From the NCBI RefSeq assembly GCF_024679245.1, contig NC_090176.1:48136615-48200614 (forward strand): a DNA stretch of 64,000 nt, in the 5' to 3' direction. How positions within the stretch are numbered: position 1 is the first letter of the stretch; the number at the start of each line of letters is the position of its first letter. The DNA comes from Pseudorasbora parva. Taxonomy: Eukaryota > Chordata > Actinopteri > Cypriniformes > Gobionidae. Under the pieces are notes generated by a model. It worked only from the letters and a program-made list of their open reading frames with translations. It searched no databases and was not told where the DNA came from. Of the stretch, positions 21,480 through 33,203 are shown in pieces. A program made the translations under genes and the position numbers.

Positions 21480-21910
21480 GTGATGGGTAGGTTTAGGGGC
21501 AGTGTGTGTGTGTGTGTGATGGGTAGGTTTAGGGGCAGTGTGTGTGTGTGTGATGGGTAGGTTTAGGGGCAGTGTGTGTGTGTGTGATGGGTAGGTTTAG
21601 GGGCAGTGTGTGTGTGTGATGGGTAGGTTTAGGGGCAGTGTGTGTGTGTGTGATGGGTAGGTTTAGGGGCAGTGTGTGTGTGTGTGTGTGATGGGTAGGT
21701 TAAGGGCAGTGTGTGTGTGTGTGTGATGGGTAGGTTTAGGGGCAGTGTGTGTGTGTGTGATGGGTAGGTTTAGGGGCAGTGTGTGTGTGTGTGATGGGTA
21801 GGTTTAGGGGCAGTGTGTGTGTGTGATGGGTAGGTTTAGGGGCAGTGTGTGTGATGGGTAGGTTTAGGGGCAGTGTGTGTGTGTGTGTGTGATGGGTAGG
21901 TTTAAGGGCA
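21480..21910 (+). repeat. Minisatellite, 13 units with GATGGGTAGG core
   Basis: The unit is GATGGGTAGGTTTAGGGGCA plus a (GT)n spacer of varying length, so the period is roughly 30-40 bases. I count 13 GATGGGTAGG occurrences. The seventh unit lacks two bases (GGTTAAGGGC) and the last reads TTTAAGGGCA. The core contains a telomere-like TTTAGGGG and arrays G-runs on one strand. Confidence 0.95.
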
Positions 21911-21942
21911 GGGGCAGTGTAAGGGGATAGAAAATACGTTTT

Positions 21943-22723
21943 TTAAAGGGGTACTTCAGCGCTGGGAAGATGAATCTGTATTTAAACTGGGTCATCAATG
22001 CAGTAGAAATGTGAAATTATTTTTGAATTTGGTGCCTTTTAGAGTGAGAAAAGACAGAAAATGTATTTTTGTCCCATGGGGATGAAAGACTACAATTCCC
22101 AGAATGCTTCGCTGCCCTGTGCCATTCCCAATGCCACCAACTTGATTACAGTGACTGAGTTAGAGGAGACACTACAATTAAAAACTGAACGTGTCTGTTC
22201 AATATAATGAGTGAGTCACCGCGCGAGTATCACAGCACTGAGCACAAACTGCAGGAGTGATGAGAGCTGAGGTAATCGCGACTACACTCGCGGCATACAT
22301 TCACAACGCGAGTTTAGTCTGGCGCGTTTCAGTTCATGCCTTTACAAGCTTAACTTTCATAGAAATTAATTTGAGAACTTAAAAGACTTACATTGCGCAC
22401 CATAGCTCCGTTTAAATGAGTGCCTGTAGCTGCCAGCTGAGCTCTCCCTGCAAGCTGAGTGTTATCTCCCATCCCCCATGCGCGGATTCAAAACATGCGG
22501 AAATGGCTCCCTCTGCTGGCTGTAGTCTTTAGCCTCTGGGCAAACATTCCTCCTATGATGCAAAAATCGTCAATTTGCATCATAGGAGGAATTTTTCCAG
22601 AAATAAAATGCATAAATCTCTTGTCTCAGGAAGATATGAGGGGGAAAAGCACAATAATTTGAATATACTCCAGGGTTTCTACTGATACAAAGCCATATGC
22701 TAATCGCTGAAGTAACCCTTTAA
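21943..22723. mobile_element. TTAA-flanked TIR element inside copy 2
   Basis: TTAA at 21943 is followed by AGGGGTACTTCAGCG. Near 22705-22719, CGCTGAAGTAACCCT is followed by TTAA. The terminal repeats are about 15 bp and the TTAA target is typical of piggyBac-type integration. The interior includes GACTACAATTCCCAGAATGC and a perfect 19-bp hairpin at 22546-22592. No transposase frame is present, so it is a non-autonomous copy. Superfamily assignment rests on the TTAA site alone. Confidence 0.8.
22546..22592. repeat. Perfect 19-bp hairpin
   Basis: ATTCCTCCTATGATGCAAA at 22546-22564 is exactly complementary to TTTGCATCATAGGAGGAAT at 22574-22592, with a 9-base loop. It lies in the right half of the TTAA element. 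The related segment near 880-930 does not preserve the perfect pairing. Confidence 0.93.
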
Positions 22724-22779
22724 GGTATAAAAACCATTACGCCTATGGAATGTCCCCATATGTCACAAAAACAAACGTT

Positions 22780-22802
22780 TGTGTGTGTGTGTGTGTGTGT
22801 GT
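22780..22802. repeat. (GT)n microsatellite
   Basis: About 11 GT units form the right edge of GT-bounded repeat copy 2. Confidence 0.95.
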
Positions 22803-23647
22803 AATGTATCGTGGTGCACTTGGGAACTGTATCAATAACTTGTATCAATAATCTGATGTAAACATTAACGTTTACAACAACAAAAAAAACCTTGCTCCAT
22901 CCTTTATCTTAACTCAAAGTAGTAAGAATTACAAACAATCTGCATTAATAAACAATTTTAGGACGCAGTTTTAGAAAATATTGCAGCCCACAGTTGACTT
23001 ACAGTAGTATTTCAGTAAGACAGTAATAATAACATGAGTTAGCTGGATACTAACACAATATAAAAACACAAACACATTGTAGAGCACAGCGTCTTCTCAA
23101 CATGATGCTATCCAGTATCCGCTGCAGTGTTTGAGGGGGTTTAAGGTTTCTTTCCGTGCACATGCATTAAGTGGACTATATGCTAATGTTCCACCGTGAC
23201 GGCTTGTGACTCGTTTGAAAAATGGTTCGTTTAATTAACTCCGAGTCAACTCTTAATTTTTAGAGACAATAACTTTAAATGCAGTGCACTTTCAAATTTA
23301 AAACTTTGCAGGATGTTTTGAAAAGTCATTTTCAAAAATCCATATAGGGTCTCTTTAAAAATATGTTGAAAAAATGCAAATGTATGACTTTAACAAATGC
23401 AGAGATCAATTAACAGCCTTAACAGTTTTCGTTAAATACATTTCCTTATAGAGATAACGAAATACTATGAAAATAGTTTTAGTTTTTTACTTTTTATTAC
23501 TACTTTAAATAAATTACTTGATTTAGTCTATTTAGTTTATCAAATACAATGTGATTTTTATTGACCAAGATCTGGCAGCCACAGCACATTACATTCGGGG
23601 TCAGCTTTCCCTGTGCATGTAATCCCCCATATGCTAACAAACCGATA
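22803..23647. other. No gene seen
   Basis: AT-rich sequence without recognisable repeat ends or coding frames, lying between GT-bounded repeat copies 2 and 3. Confidence 0.5.
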
Positions 23648-23660
23648 CACACACACACAC

Positions 23661-23741
<81 letters not shown>
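23648..23741. repeat. (CA)n microsatellite
   Basis: About 46 CA units with one break (CAACAC) at 23660. It lies at the left edge of the inverted repeat copy 3. Open frames of 68-117 codons across it (CVCVCV or THTHTH strings) are artefacts. Confidence 0.97.
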
Positions 23742-23745
<4 letters not shown>

Positions 23746-24026
23746 TTGTGACATTTGGGGACATTCCATAGGCGTAATGGTTTTTATACTGTACAAACCG
23801 TATTTTCTTTGCCCCTGCACCAAAAAGCTACCCATCACTACCCTACCCTGCATTTTTACTTTCTAAATAAATTCATCATGTATGATTTATCAGCATTTTG
23901 AAAAGTGGGGACATGGCCAATGTCCTCATATTTCACCCTCACCTTGTAATACCTATGTCATACCCATGTCATTATACACATTTGTGTCCTCATATGTCAC
24001 AAAAACATGCCCACACACACACACAT
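23742..24026 (-). mobile_element. GT-bounded repeat, copy 3, unexpanded
   Basis: Minus-strand copy: GTTTTTGTGACATTTGGGGA, CCATAGGCGTAATGGTTTTT, ATACTGTACAAACCGTATTT, then a single CTACCCATCACTACCC core. It continues with GCATTTTTACTTTCTAAAT and ends TTTGTGTCCTCATATGTCAC with a short CA tract. It is a useful reference for how the family looks without the minisatellite. Confidence 0.8.
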
Positions 24027-24070
24027 TCATAAATTGATATTATTCATTATACTTGAATGATATAAATGAG

Positions 24071-24077
24071 ATGTATA

Positions 24078-24143
<66 letters not shown>

Positions 24144-24150
24144 TATACAT
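24071..24150. repeat. Perfect 80-bp alternating purine-pyrimidine palindrome
   Basis: The left half is ATGTATATGT, GTGTGTGTGT and then (AT)10. The right half 24111-24150 is its exact reverse complement, ending ACACACACAC ACATATACAT. The whole tract strictly alternates purine and pyrimidine. It is therefore both a perfect inverted repeat (cruciform-capable) and a Z-DNA-type tract. Confidence 0.95.
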
Positions 24151-24160
24151 ATCATCCTGG

Positions 24161-24163
<3 letters not shown>

Positions 24164-24209
<46 letters not shown>
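24164..24209. repeat. (TA)n microsatellite
   Basis: About 23 TA units, separated from the palindrome only by ATCATCCTGGCAC. Confidence 0.96.
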
Positions 24210-24211
<2 letters not shown>

Positions 24212-25417
24212 GGCAACACACTACAGTCAATTAAAACAGGCCTTGGATTCCATATATTTAAATCTGTAAATCAGCGAGTGGAATGTCAAAACACACTTTA
24301 GTCCAAACATATGAGGAAGTCTAGTGAAAAATCAAGCCCTCAGCCAAATCCATTAGGAGCAGTTCAACCATATCGTCTCAAACACCAGATGAGAGAGGAG
24401 AGCCTAGAATCTAACGCAGGGCTTCAGAATGATGGAAAGTACCTGATCCCTGGCATTGTGATTGACAGCTACTGACCACCACTCAACTGGCCTCGACGTC
24501 TTCACACCGCTGAGCGCAGCGGGGGCCGGCGAGTCTCGGGGAGCCGTGCAATCAACTGGGCCTTACAGAGATAAACAATGCTCACGTATGAGAGCTCCAC
24601 ACCAAAGGCACGTATCGCACAGTTCCATCACGCGGTCTAGCAGGGTTCACTGACTCCACTGTTTCAGAAATTACAGGATGGATTCAAACAGAGGTGTGGA
24701 CTATATTGTTCTGCCGGCTGGTAAAAGTGAAGATGGAAAGCCAGATTCCCGCAATCCTCAGGCCTGGGGTTTAAAAAGAAGAGAAAGCTGCATTATTTAC
24801 AGTGAGAACTGACTTGAAATGCTTTTATTCGTGAATTTGGATGGTAGCTTTTACTAACAGGACCGATTCGATCAGAATGTGATGGATGCAAATGTTTTCA
24901 AATCACATACAGAATATAAACTACCTGTCTGCGATACGTTTAAAGGGCCATGAGAAATCAAAATGTCCTTGATCTTTTGACTGGTCATTGTACTATAAAA
25001 ACATCCTGTACATTTCAGAACTCAAAAACTTCCCTGTTACTCCAAAAACAGCTTTTACTGAAAACAAGCTTTGAAAACGACTTATTTGGGATTTTGTCAC
25101 ATTATTACAAAGTGTGTCGAAAGACCGCCTCTGCAGAATCAGAGCACCGCCTACTTCTACATCATCACAGCTTAAGCCCCGCCCACTGGAGTGTTAGTGA
25201 GATGACGGAGAGAAGAGAGATATAGGATAACTGGACTAAAAACAACATCACCTTCCAAAGGATCCAGATGCTAGGAAAATTCTCATTTATTTTCAACTGT
25301 GACTGTCTCCGTTTATTAGTTTGTTTAGTGTATTTCAGGGTGGATTATTTGGTAAATAAGTCATCAATCAAATGATCTGTCAATCACACAGCACAATTTT
25401 ATCAGTGACTGAGTTCT
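24210..25417. promoter_or_regulatory. Low-repeat block with a TGATTGACAG site
   Basis: 24300-24800 is complex unique-looking sequence (CGCTGAGCGCAGCGGGGGCC, GAGATAAACAATGCTCACG). TGATTGACAG at 24459-24468 is the consensus for Pbx-Meis/Prep TALE homeodomain dimers, though a 10-mer of this kind can occur by chance. 24940-25240 has a GCCCCGCCCACTGGAG patch typical of dispersed cyprinid repeats. No coding frame is convincing. Confidence 0.35.
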
Positions 25418-25640
25418 GGGGCCGGTTGCATAAACCACTTAGACTAGTCTTAAAGTAAGTCATCAAATTTATTTCTTTAAGACTGGTCCTAACTTTTTAA
25501 AATCAGTTACATAAAATGGTAGATCAGTTCAGTTTAAATTAGAAAACTAAGACTGATTACATTTTGACTAATTGCTAGTTGGAAAAAAAGTTTTCAAGAC
25601 ACAGTCTTAACATAGTGGCTAAGTTTATGCAACTAGCTCC
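25418..25640. mobile_element. MITE with GGCCGGTTGCATAAAC ends
   Basis: The left end GGGGCCGGTTGCATAAACCA and the right end AAGTTTATGCAACTAGCTCC are inverted copies. The pairing extends inward through GACTAGTCTTA and ACAGTCTTAAC. It has no coding capacity. Confidence 0.85.
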
Positions 25641-25837
25641 TGGACTCTTGTGGACATGTAATACTTTTTTCATATGCAAAGATGTCTGCCTTGGGCATTG
25701 CAACCAAGTTTCAAACGGTTATGAATCAGTGTATTGATTCAGGATTCGGATCGCGTGTCAAACTCCAGACTGCTGAAATTGCGTGACTTTGGTGATCCGA
25801 ATCATGAATCGATACGCTGATTCATAACCGCTCAAAT

Positions 25838-26158
25838 CTTTGTGTTGAAATCGGCCCATCACTATACAAGTCGTTATTTAGTTTTTTTTTGCTCACCAAA
25901 ACTATTCTGGTCTCTTCATAAATGATTGTAGAGCCGCTGTAGTGAGATGGGCTTTGTAACGACGTCTTTAGTGCCTTTATCGGTCTTGAGAGAGGAAATG
26001 ACATTGGTGTCAATGAAGGCCTTTCTGAGCCATCGGATCTCAACACTAATATCTTCATCTGTGTCTGAAGATGAACGGAGGTCTGACGGGTGTCGAACGG
26101 CATGAGGGTGAGGAATTAATGACAGAATTTTAATTTTTGGGTGAACTAACCTTTTAAG
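25838..26158. mobile_element. Half copy of the AACTAACC...TTAA element
   Basis: The right end reads GAGGAATTAATGACAGAATT and GGGTGAACTAACC, then TTTTAAG. This matches the right end of the element at 30536-31919. The expected left terminal repeat is missing or displaced, so the copy is truncated. A 93-codon minus-strand frame across it is not a gene. Confidence 0.65.
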
Positions 26159-26378
26159 TCTAGTCCCAAACTAAAATGCATGTTTGATCTGTTTTAACTG
26201 AAAGCAAATTGTACAGATGTATCTTAACATATGTCAGAGCCATTGTTTTGTCTAAAGATGCACACCATTAATGTTTTTTTTTCTTCTTTTTTCTAAGGCA
26301 TGTTTGTAAATGCTACTTTAATGAATCTAAGGCCCACTCCTAGCTTAATCAATGCCTGTCTGTGAAACCAGGCCATAG
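26155..26378. mobile_element. MITE remnant (GTCTAGTCCCAAACTAAAAT)
   Basis: It begins GTCTAGTCCCAAACTAAAAT, continues GATGCACACCATTAATGTTT, and ends CCTAGCTTAATCAATGCCTG and TGAAACCAGGCC. The organisation is that of a short DNA element common in cyprinids as I recall them. The left arm is incomplete. Confidence 0.55.
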
Positions 26379-27359
26379 TGCACTTCAAATCATAAAACAA
26401 TATTTTTGTAAAAGGAATGTACTTGTAATAATGATAATAAATAAGTAGGCTACATTATTTATTTTGATGTATAATATGCTGAAATATATATTTAATTGCA
26501 GCTTTAAAAGTACACGAGTAATTAAATATATATTTAAATACAGGACATACAAGATTGAACCGAAGTGACATTAAAGTATATTTCAGCTTCGAATAAATGC
26601 TTGTCAATACATTCAGTAAAATATGTATTGATATGTAAATAAGCTACCTTAAATTTTGAAGTACAGTCAACTTGGACATTTAAAGTCATTTCAACTTAAA
26701 TTACATTAAACTGACTTCAGTTGAATCATGTATTTAAAAAAAAGTTGAAAATGGCATAACTTATTTTGATGATTTAAACTAAGCAATGTAAAAACATATG
26801 TTGGCAAAACTTAAAGCGTTCGCCTTAACCATATTTCAAAGACAATAGGGGTAATTAAAAAAAAAGCACTAAATTACTATAAATATACAAAATAATCATA
26901 AAAAAAATCATTTATTTGTTAACAACACCCAGTTGAGTGTCTGAAATCATTACATTCAGTCCGTTCTTAAGTATATAATTTCCACAATAAGAATCATTTT
27001 TGAAAGCATTGCTAAAATCACAAGGGTATGTGCATTGGTTTTAATGCTGTAAAAAGTTTGCACAACATGTACACACACAGAAAACCGCGCTGAGCAAAGC
27101 CCCAACCCGAGCGATGACAGATACTAACCAGTTTCTTTAACATATTTTGCCATGTCCCAACATCCATTCTCATTAAATGACATATAGGAAGACTTAATTT
27201 GTCCTTGTCCTTCATTAGCATACCAAAAATAGTATTCACAAGCTCAAAACAAACAGTTAAATAAATAAAGAAGCCTGGTATAATGCAGGTTATGTAAGTG
27301 TCATCTTTATCTGGTAAACATTCCCACGAGCAATGCAAAGAAGCACCCAAGAGCATTTA
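26379..27359. other. No gene seen; AT-rich
   Basis: AT-rich sequence. 26650-26780 contains AAAGTCATTTCAACTTAAAT and related motifs also seen at 38130-38170, suggesting a decayed MITE. A 112-codon minus-strand frame at 27018-27356 has no recognisable domain. Confidence 0.45.
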
Positions 27360-28140
27360 CATCCCTAATTTACCCATCCATTAAAGAGACGGATGCTTTG
27401 ATACTATTGCCGTGTTTATCGGCCGTCTCGCGGGATTCATTAGGTCCAACGTTCCCTTCAGAACGTAATCTATTGCTTAATTAAACTTCCCAAATATGAA
27501 ATTTGAACCCATGAATAAGAAGAGAAGTTATTGCTTTGTTGTTCCCTCATTTGCACAATATTTTAATGAACACAAACTCCAGATATATTACCATTTGCAT
27601 GTAAATAAAGCTTTTCCTCAAGCACTTAAGGGCTTTGATTTGACTGTGGCGGGCCGTAAGTCATCGGTTTTTTTTCTGCTTGATGAATCTCTGAAGGATA
27701 CGAAGTGAAGCTCATTGACTGCGTTGGGAAATTTCACAGCTAGTGGCTCCATCGCACATCATTGCAAAGTGTGAAATTTTAATCAGAGATGTTGTGAAGA
27801 AACAAGGATCGTCTGACGACCATAATTAATGACTTCTGTCATAGAGATTACGCTGGCACATTTGAATGCAGGACTGTTTTAAAGAGCAAGAGAAAACGCA
27901 TTAACTAAATTGTATAGCATGAAGCGCTTGTGAATTAGAGACGTGGTGCCGCCGTGTCACTCTGTGTATGCGTCCGTATTCTCTTTTGCATTTGACGCCG
28001 TTCGTTTGCGTTTAATTGAACAGCGTTTCCCGACGCGCACCCGCCTCTTGTTTAGCCGTGCATTCATGTCACGCGTGGCTTATTGACGCGTGATATTCTC
28101 AGAATGATTGGAAACATGAAGCTTTAACATTCAGTAAGTT
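27360..28140. promoter_or_regulatory. Low-repeat block, candidate conserved non-coding DNA
   Basis: Unique-looking, balanced composition: GTTTATCGGCCGTCTCGCGG, TATTGCTTAATTAAACTTCC, TTTGCATGTAAATAAAGC, GACGACCATAATTAATGACT. ATTTGCATGT resembles an octamer (POU) site, and there are several TTAATTA-type cores. No transposon ends or coding frames are seen. Regulatory function is inference. Confidence 0.35.
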
Positions 28141-28274
28141 TTTCTGCATACTGCAGATGTGCAGAACTATAGCAATAAATGTCACATGCATGCTCATATT
28201 ACTACACACACGCGCGCGCACGCACACACTTAAAATAACCCATAGGCCAACAGTATGTGTCAAGCCCTATTGTA

Positions 28275-29105
<831 letters not shown>

Positions 29106-29353
29106 TCCGGGTGATACTGAATCTACACAATATATGAGCTATGATAAATACATTTAAAAAACAACAACAACAATGGGAATATTGTAAGTAAAATGGCATT
29201 ATTTTTGGTTTCATAATTTGTGATATAATTAAAATTATCCATATCAATTAATCAAGTAAAACTGATTAAATGATAAGATTGTGATATCTCATCTCTTTAA
29301 AATGTTAAGTTTCTTTCCTGAATGAATTTGAAAGTATGATGTTTTTTTTAAAG

Positions 29354-29355
<2 letters not shown>

Positions 29356-29431
<76 letters not shown>
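29356..29431. repeat. (TA)n followed by (GA)n
   Basis: About 20 TA units run directly into about 16 AG units, followed by short TATATATAG repeats to about 29456. Confidence 0.95.
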
Positions 29432-29433
<2 letters not shown>

Positions 29434-29499
29434 ATATAGAAAAAAATATATATAGAAAATGGCTAAAAATGATTGAGATTGCCCAGCCCTTCTAACCAA

Positions 29500-30060
29500 C
29501 ATGGTCATTTAGTGTATTATTCAGACCCGAGCTGTTGTTGTTTATCGGCTGTGCATTTCGAGAGCCATTTACTTCTCAGACCTCACCAGCTCATTAACAT
29601 GCAAATAGCGCATATGTTTTCATTTTCCAGCACAGTAATCTGGTGCTGTTTATCCAATCACCAACTTTTATTTTACTAGCCAGCGCTGGAGAGCGAGAGA
29701 AAGAGAGATTGTGCTTCGAAGCATGCACGCATTTTGAAGTGGCCACTAATCACAGATTGCAAACTCGAGTGTAGTCTGGAAGTGCCTGGCCCCCATTATG
29801 GCGCGCCGCTGCCCTCTCCGAGCCCTGAGTTGTGTTTCTGGCCCCAGGCTGACCTGTGGGCTAATTCTGGCAATCAATATTTTAAGTGCTTCCTGATTCA
29901 CTTCTATCACATCCTGTGGCACAGATTTTGATATGTGATTAAATTAATAGTTTGAGAATCATTGCGGGAAGTAAAATTTGTAAAACAGACTGATTACTGA
30001 TTGTTAATTGCTAAGTGTCTTAATCTCAAGCGAAATGTGGAAAGTGTATTCCAGAATACT
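29500..30060. promoter_or_regulatory. Low-repeat block, candidate conserved non-coding DNA
   Basis: Includes CTCATTAACATGCAAATAGC (an octamer ATGCAAAT), GTTTATCCAATCACC, CCATTATGGCGCGCCGCTGC, GCTAATTCTGGCAATCAATA and GATTAAATTAATAGTTTGAG. There are no transposon ends. Plus-strand frames of 68 and 65 codons have no recognisable product. The motif content fits an enhancer but is not proof. Confidence 0.4.
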
Positions 30061-30387
30061 TCACCGTTATGAATATCATTGCTGTGATAAAAAAGAAGGA
30101 AAAAACAACAATAATAATTAGGCACTGGTGCCCTCACTGATTTGTGTTTAAAAGGTTATAATCAAATGCTGCTTTATACAGACCAAAGATCTGAGATGTT
30201 CTCACTTGGCTTAATATTTTGTTAAAATAAGTAAAATCATTCCAAGAAATGTCTAATCGTTGCCTTTGTTTGGCAGAAATCAGCTAAATGTTGCAGAATG
30301 GGGGCTACAATCTTATTGGTAGCAGAAAGGTGCACTTAAATAAGCTCAATGTTTAAAAAAACAAACATGCACGAATCATGTCAATTT
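30061..30387. other. No gene seen
   Basis: AT-rich sequence with no features I can support. Confidence 0.5.
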
Positions 30388-30535
30388 CACTGTAAAAATG
30401 TATTTGTTGGTTTAACTTAATAAGTAAGTAACCTGGTTGCCTTAAAGTTTTGAGTTCAAAGAGAGAGCGAGAACAAAATCTCTATGTAGTAACTAAAGTG
30501 TTTTAGTTTTAATGGAAACCAGGTTACTTTACTTT
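30388..30535. mobile_element. Short copy of the element at 12-375
   Basis: CACTGTAAAAATGTATTTGT and AAGTAAGTAACCTGGTTGCC match the left part of the first element. The right end, AACCAGGTTACTTTACTTTT, forms the inverted partner. It abuts the TTAA element that begins at 30536. Confidence 0.7.
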
Positions 30536-31919
30536 TTAAAGGATTAGTTCACCCAAAAATGAAAATCCCGTCATTAATTCCTCACACTCATCTTCGGAAC
30601 ACAAATTAAGATCTTTTTGATGCATTGACTTTTTATTTTGTCCATTGACAGCTACGCAACTACCCTTTTCAAGACCCATAAAGGTAAAAACACCATTAAA
30701 GTAATCCATGTGACTTCATGGTTTAATCCTTAATTTTATGATGTGAGAGCTTTATTTGCACACAAAAAAAACACAGTTTACTATCTTATCAATCTATCAA
30801 TCTATTAACACATGCCAACCCACCAAATGCGGGTGTATTTCAGCAGTGGAGTGTGACACTGCTACTAGCCACTTTGGTGGTTGGATTTTTATATATACAT
30901 TTACATTTACATTACATTATATATACATTGTAGTCTTTAAAAAAGGCATCTGAAAACAATGTAGTGTCGTCAAAAATATTGATTTTTCAATGCATATCGA
31001 TGTTGAATGATCTGAAACGCTTCCAATAATAATTTTCCGCAGATTAGATATACAATACCAGCTGCACTTCCTTTCTCATCTCCGACAGTGAGTGACACAA
31101 ACCCCCCTCTCCTCACTCACTCGTTTTCTTTTCTCCAGATGAAGATTGTTGCTGTTACAGGGCTTGGATTTCGGTGTGGGATTGAGTGTATTGTGCATAA
31201 TTTTATGCATCCCAGCAGATTTTGTGATCACACCCAAAGTGTCGCACATAAAGCCGCCTCTCAGGACTAAACTAAGTTCTTTACGCTGCGTATCGCACTT
31301 AAACAATTAAATACACACAAACATGTATTGCCAAGTATTTGCGTAAACACAGTCAGTAATGTTTAAAGTGAACGTAAACAGCTGAGAAAGAAAACTCACG
31401 TGTAACAGTATAATGGATCTGTGCGTCAGGTCTTAAAGTGACAGCAGCCTAATAAACCTGCGGCCAAATTATGAGATATTAAAAATATCTATATGGCATT
31501 TCCCCCCATGGTATCGCTGTCAAAATTGTGGCCAGTGAAAATGCTGAAAGGCTAGTAACTTTGGAAGACCACTAGACACGTGTTCACGCAACAAAGTCTG
31601 CTCCCATGTCAACACAACATGCATGTGTCATCGTGGTTAATATTTAAAAAATAAAGCGATAAATTATGTGTTTGTGTGCAAACAAAACACTTGAGTCACT
31701 TCATAAAACTGAAGTTGAACCACTGGAGTCATGTAGATCACTTTATTGATGTCTTGAAAGTGGTATTTGTGTAGCTGTCAGTGAAGAGACACAAAGCTCT
31801 CAGATTTCATCAAAAAGATCTTCATTTGTGTTCTGAAGATGAACCAAAGTCATATGGGTCTGGAACGACATGACGGTGAGGAATTAATGACAGGATTTTG
31901 GAGTGAACTAACCCTTTAA
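30536..31919. mobile_element. TTAA-flanked TIR element with nested insert
   Basis: TTAA at 30536 is followed by AGGATTAGTTCACCCAAAAA. The other end, GGAGTGAACTAACCCT, is followed by TTAA at 31916. The inverted homology extends inward (GTCATTAATTCCTCACACTC against GAGGAATTAATGACAGG). The middle, about 30760-31650, is a separate element containing the block shared with 515-2350. No transposase is visible. Confidence 0.8.
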
Positions 31920-32624
31920 GTAGAGTCAATAAATAAGCTGTCTTGCGGTGCAGATTCTGTATGGCCCTTGGATGTAACCATTAAGCAGCTAGTCTGCAAA
32001 TGCAAAGGTTCAGTTCCATGTGGGTGACCCACAATTTTAAGTTTTCCTGTAAGGAAAGTCCAGTTCTCCCACCATCATCCCCTCGAGCAAGGCACTTAAC
32101 CCCAGGTTGCCCTTGCAGGACTTTCCCAGAAAAATCCCTGTAAAATACTTCGGGGAGAAAAGGTGTCTTCTAAATACTAGCTTTATGCACACTTACCGCA
32201 AAACGTCTGGTCCATCTCACAGCTTATTCTGGTCAAGCATCGTCCACTTAGTAGGCTAACATTTGTGCACGCTGTTTAGGGAAATACCAATCATTCATAT
32301 AATTCCACATCAGTGGTCGGCCGCTACTGGATGAAATACAGTGATAATTATATAAATAGTGAAAATGTGTGTATGTCCATTTAAATTAATAATACTGATT
32401 ATTCAACAAACATAACAGAAAAGACAGCATTTATACAGTTCTGCTCATGCATAAGAGGCTTAAATAAAACTGCAAATAATTTTCAAAGATTTGATGCCAC
32501 TAACCTGGAAAACTTTGGCAAATCCAGTGATGAGTTCCTCACTGAAACTGCAAGGAGGAACAAGAACAGAAGACCAGATTTAGGATTAGAAGTCATTTAA
32601 ATAAATGCTATTCTTTTGCTATTT
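31920..32624. other. No gene seen
   Basis: 31930-32180 carries repeat-like sequence (CCCTCGAGCAAGGCACTTAA, AGGTTGCCCTTGCAGGAC) reminiscent of SINE-type units, without clear ends. The rest is AT-rich and unassigned. Confidence 0.4.
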
Positions 32625-32960
32625 TGCTATTCCTTCTATTCATCAAAGTATCCTGAAAAAAATGCATCACAATTTCTGCAAAAATGTAAAGCAGCACAAC
32701 TGTTTTCCACATTGATATTAATAATGAATGTTTCTTGTGCATCAATCCTCATATTAGAATGATTTCTGAAGGATCATGTGGCACTGAAGACTGGAGGAAT
32801 GATGCTAAAAATTCAGCTTTGATCACAGTGATGCAAACTAATCAACCTTTTTGCAATTTTGAACTGAAAATATTCTTTTATTTGCATGATTCATGTAATT
32901 TATAACCAAACGTAATGAGACATTTTTGACATAATAAATGTGAATGCTCAACACACTTTG
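32625..32960 (-). mobile_element. Repeat F, minus-strand copy
   Basis: Shows the complement of the F blocks: GCAGCACAACTGTTTTCCAC, CATATTAGAATGATTTCTGA, AGGATCATGTGGCACTGAAG, GATGCTAAAAATTCAGCTTT. Both termini are decayed. Confidence 0.75.
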
Positions 32961-33050
32961 TAAAATAACTTTTACTATTCCTATTTTTCTTTCTTTATTC
33001 CCTTAAATCCCTTTTGATCCTTTATTTACTTTCTTTAAATTGCCCCTATT

Positions 33051-33058
<8 letters not shown>

Positions 33059-33087
<29 letters not shown>
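33059..33087. repeat. (TGAT)n microsatellite
   Basis: About seven TGAT units. Confidence 0.93.
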
Positions 33088-33203
33088 CTTTTATTATCCC
33101 GAAGGTAATTTGTCTTGGACACATACATAACATTGCCTGCAGTATAATAAATAAATAAAAATAAAATAAATGCTATTAATATTAAAAAAAATATTATGCT
33201 ATT

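Larger units (their letters stand above)
21319..22779 (+). mobile_element. GT-bounded repeat, copy 2, expanded and interrupted
   Basis: It starts CATGTTTTTGTGACATATGA with GAGGACACAAATGTG. The body is recognisable through AAAGTAAAAATGCAGAATGT at about 21456. It then carries a tandem expansion (21480-21910) and a TTAA-flanked element (21943-22723), and resumes as GGTATAAAAACCATTACGCC. It ends at AACAAACGTTT before a (GT)n tract. Removing both inserts would restore the plain layout of copy 1. Confidence 0.8.

Noticed and set aside
21480..21910. CRISPR-like regular array
   Set aside because: Spacers are variable (GT)n, not unique sequence, and the context is a eukaryotic minisatellite.
21480..21910. 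Interstitial telomeric repeat
   Set aside because: The core contains TTTAGGGG but the unit is not TTAGGG and is explained by one motif of the surrounding repeat.
23500..24301. Several 67-117-codon frames with CVCVCV, THTHTH or IYIYIY strings
   Set aside because: They are translations of CA/GT and TA tracts.
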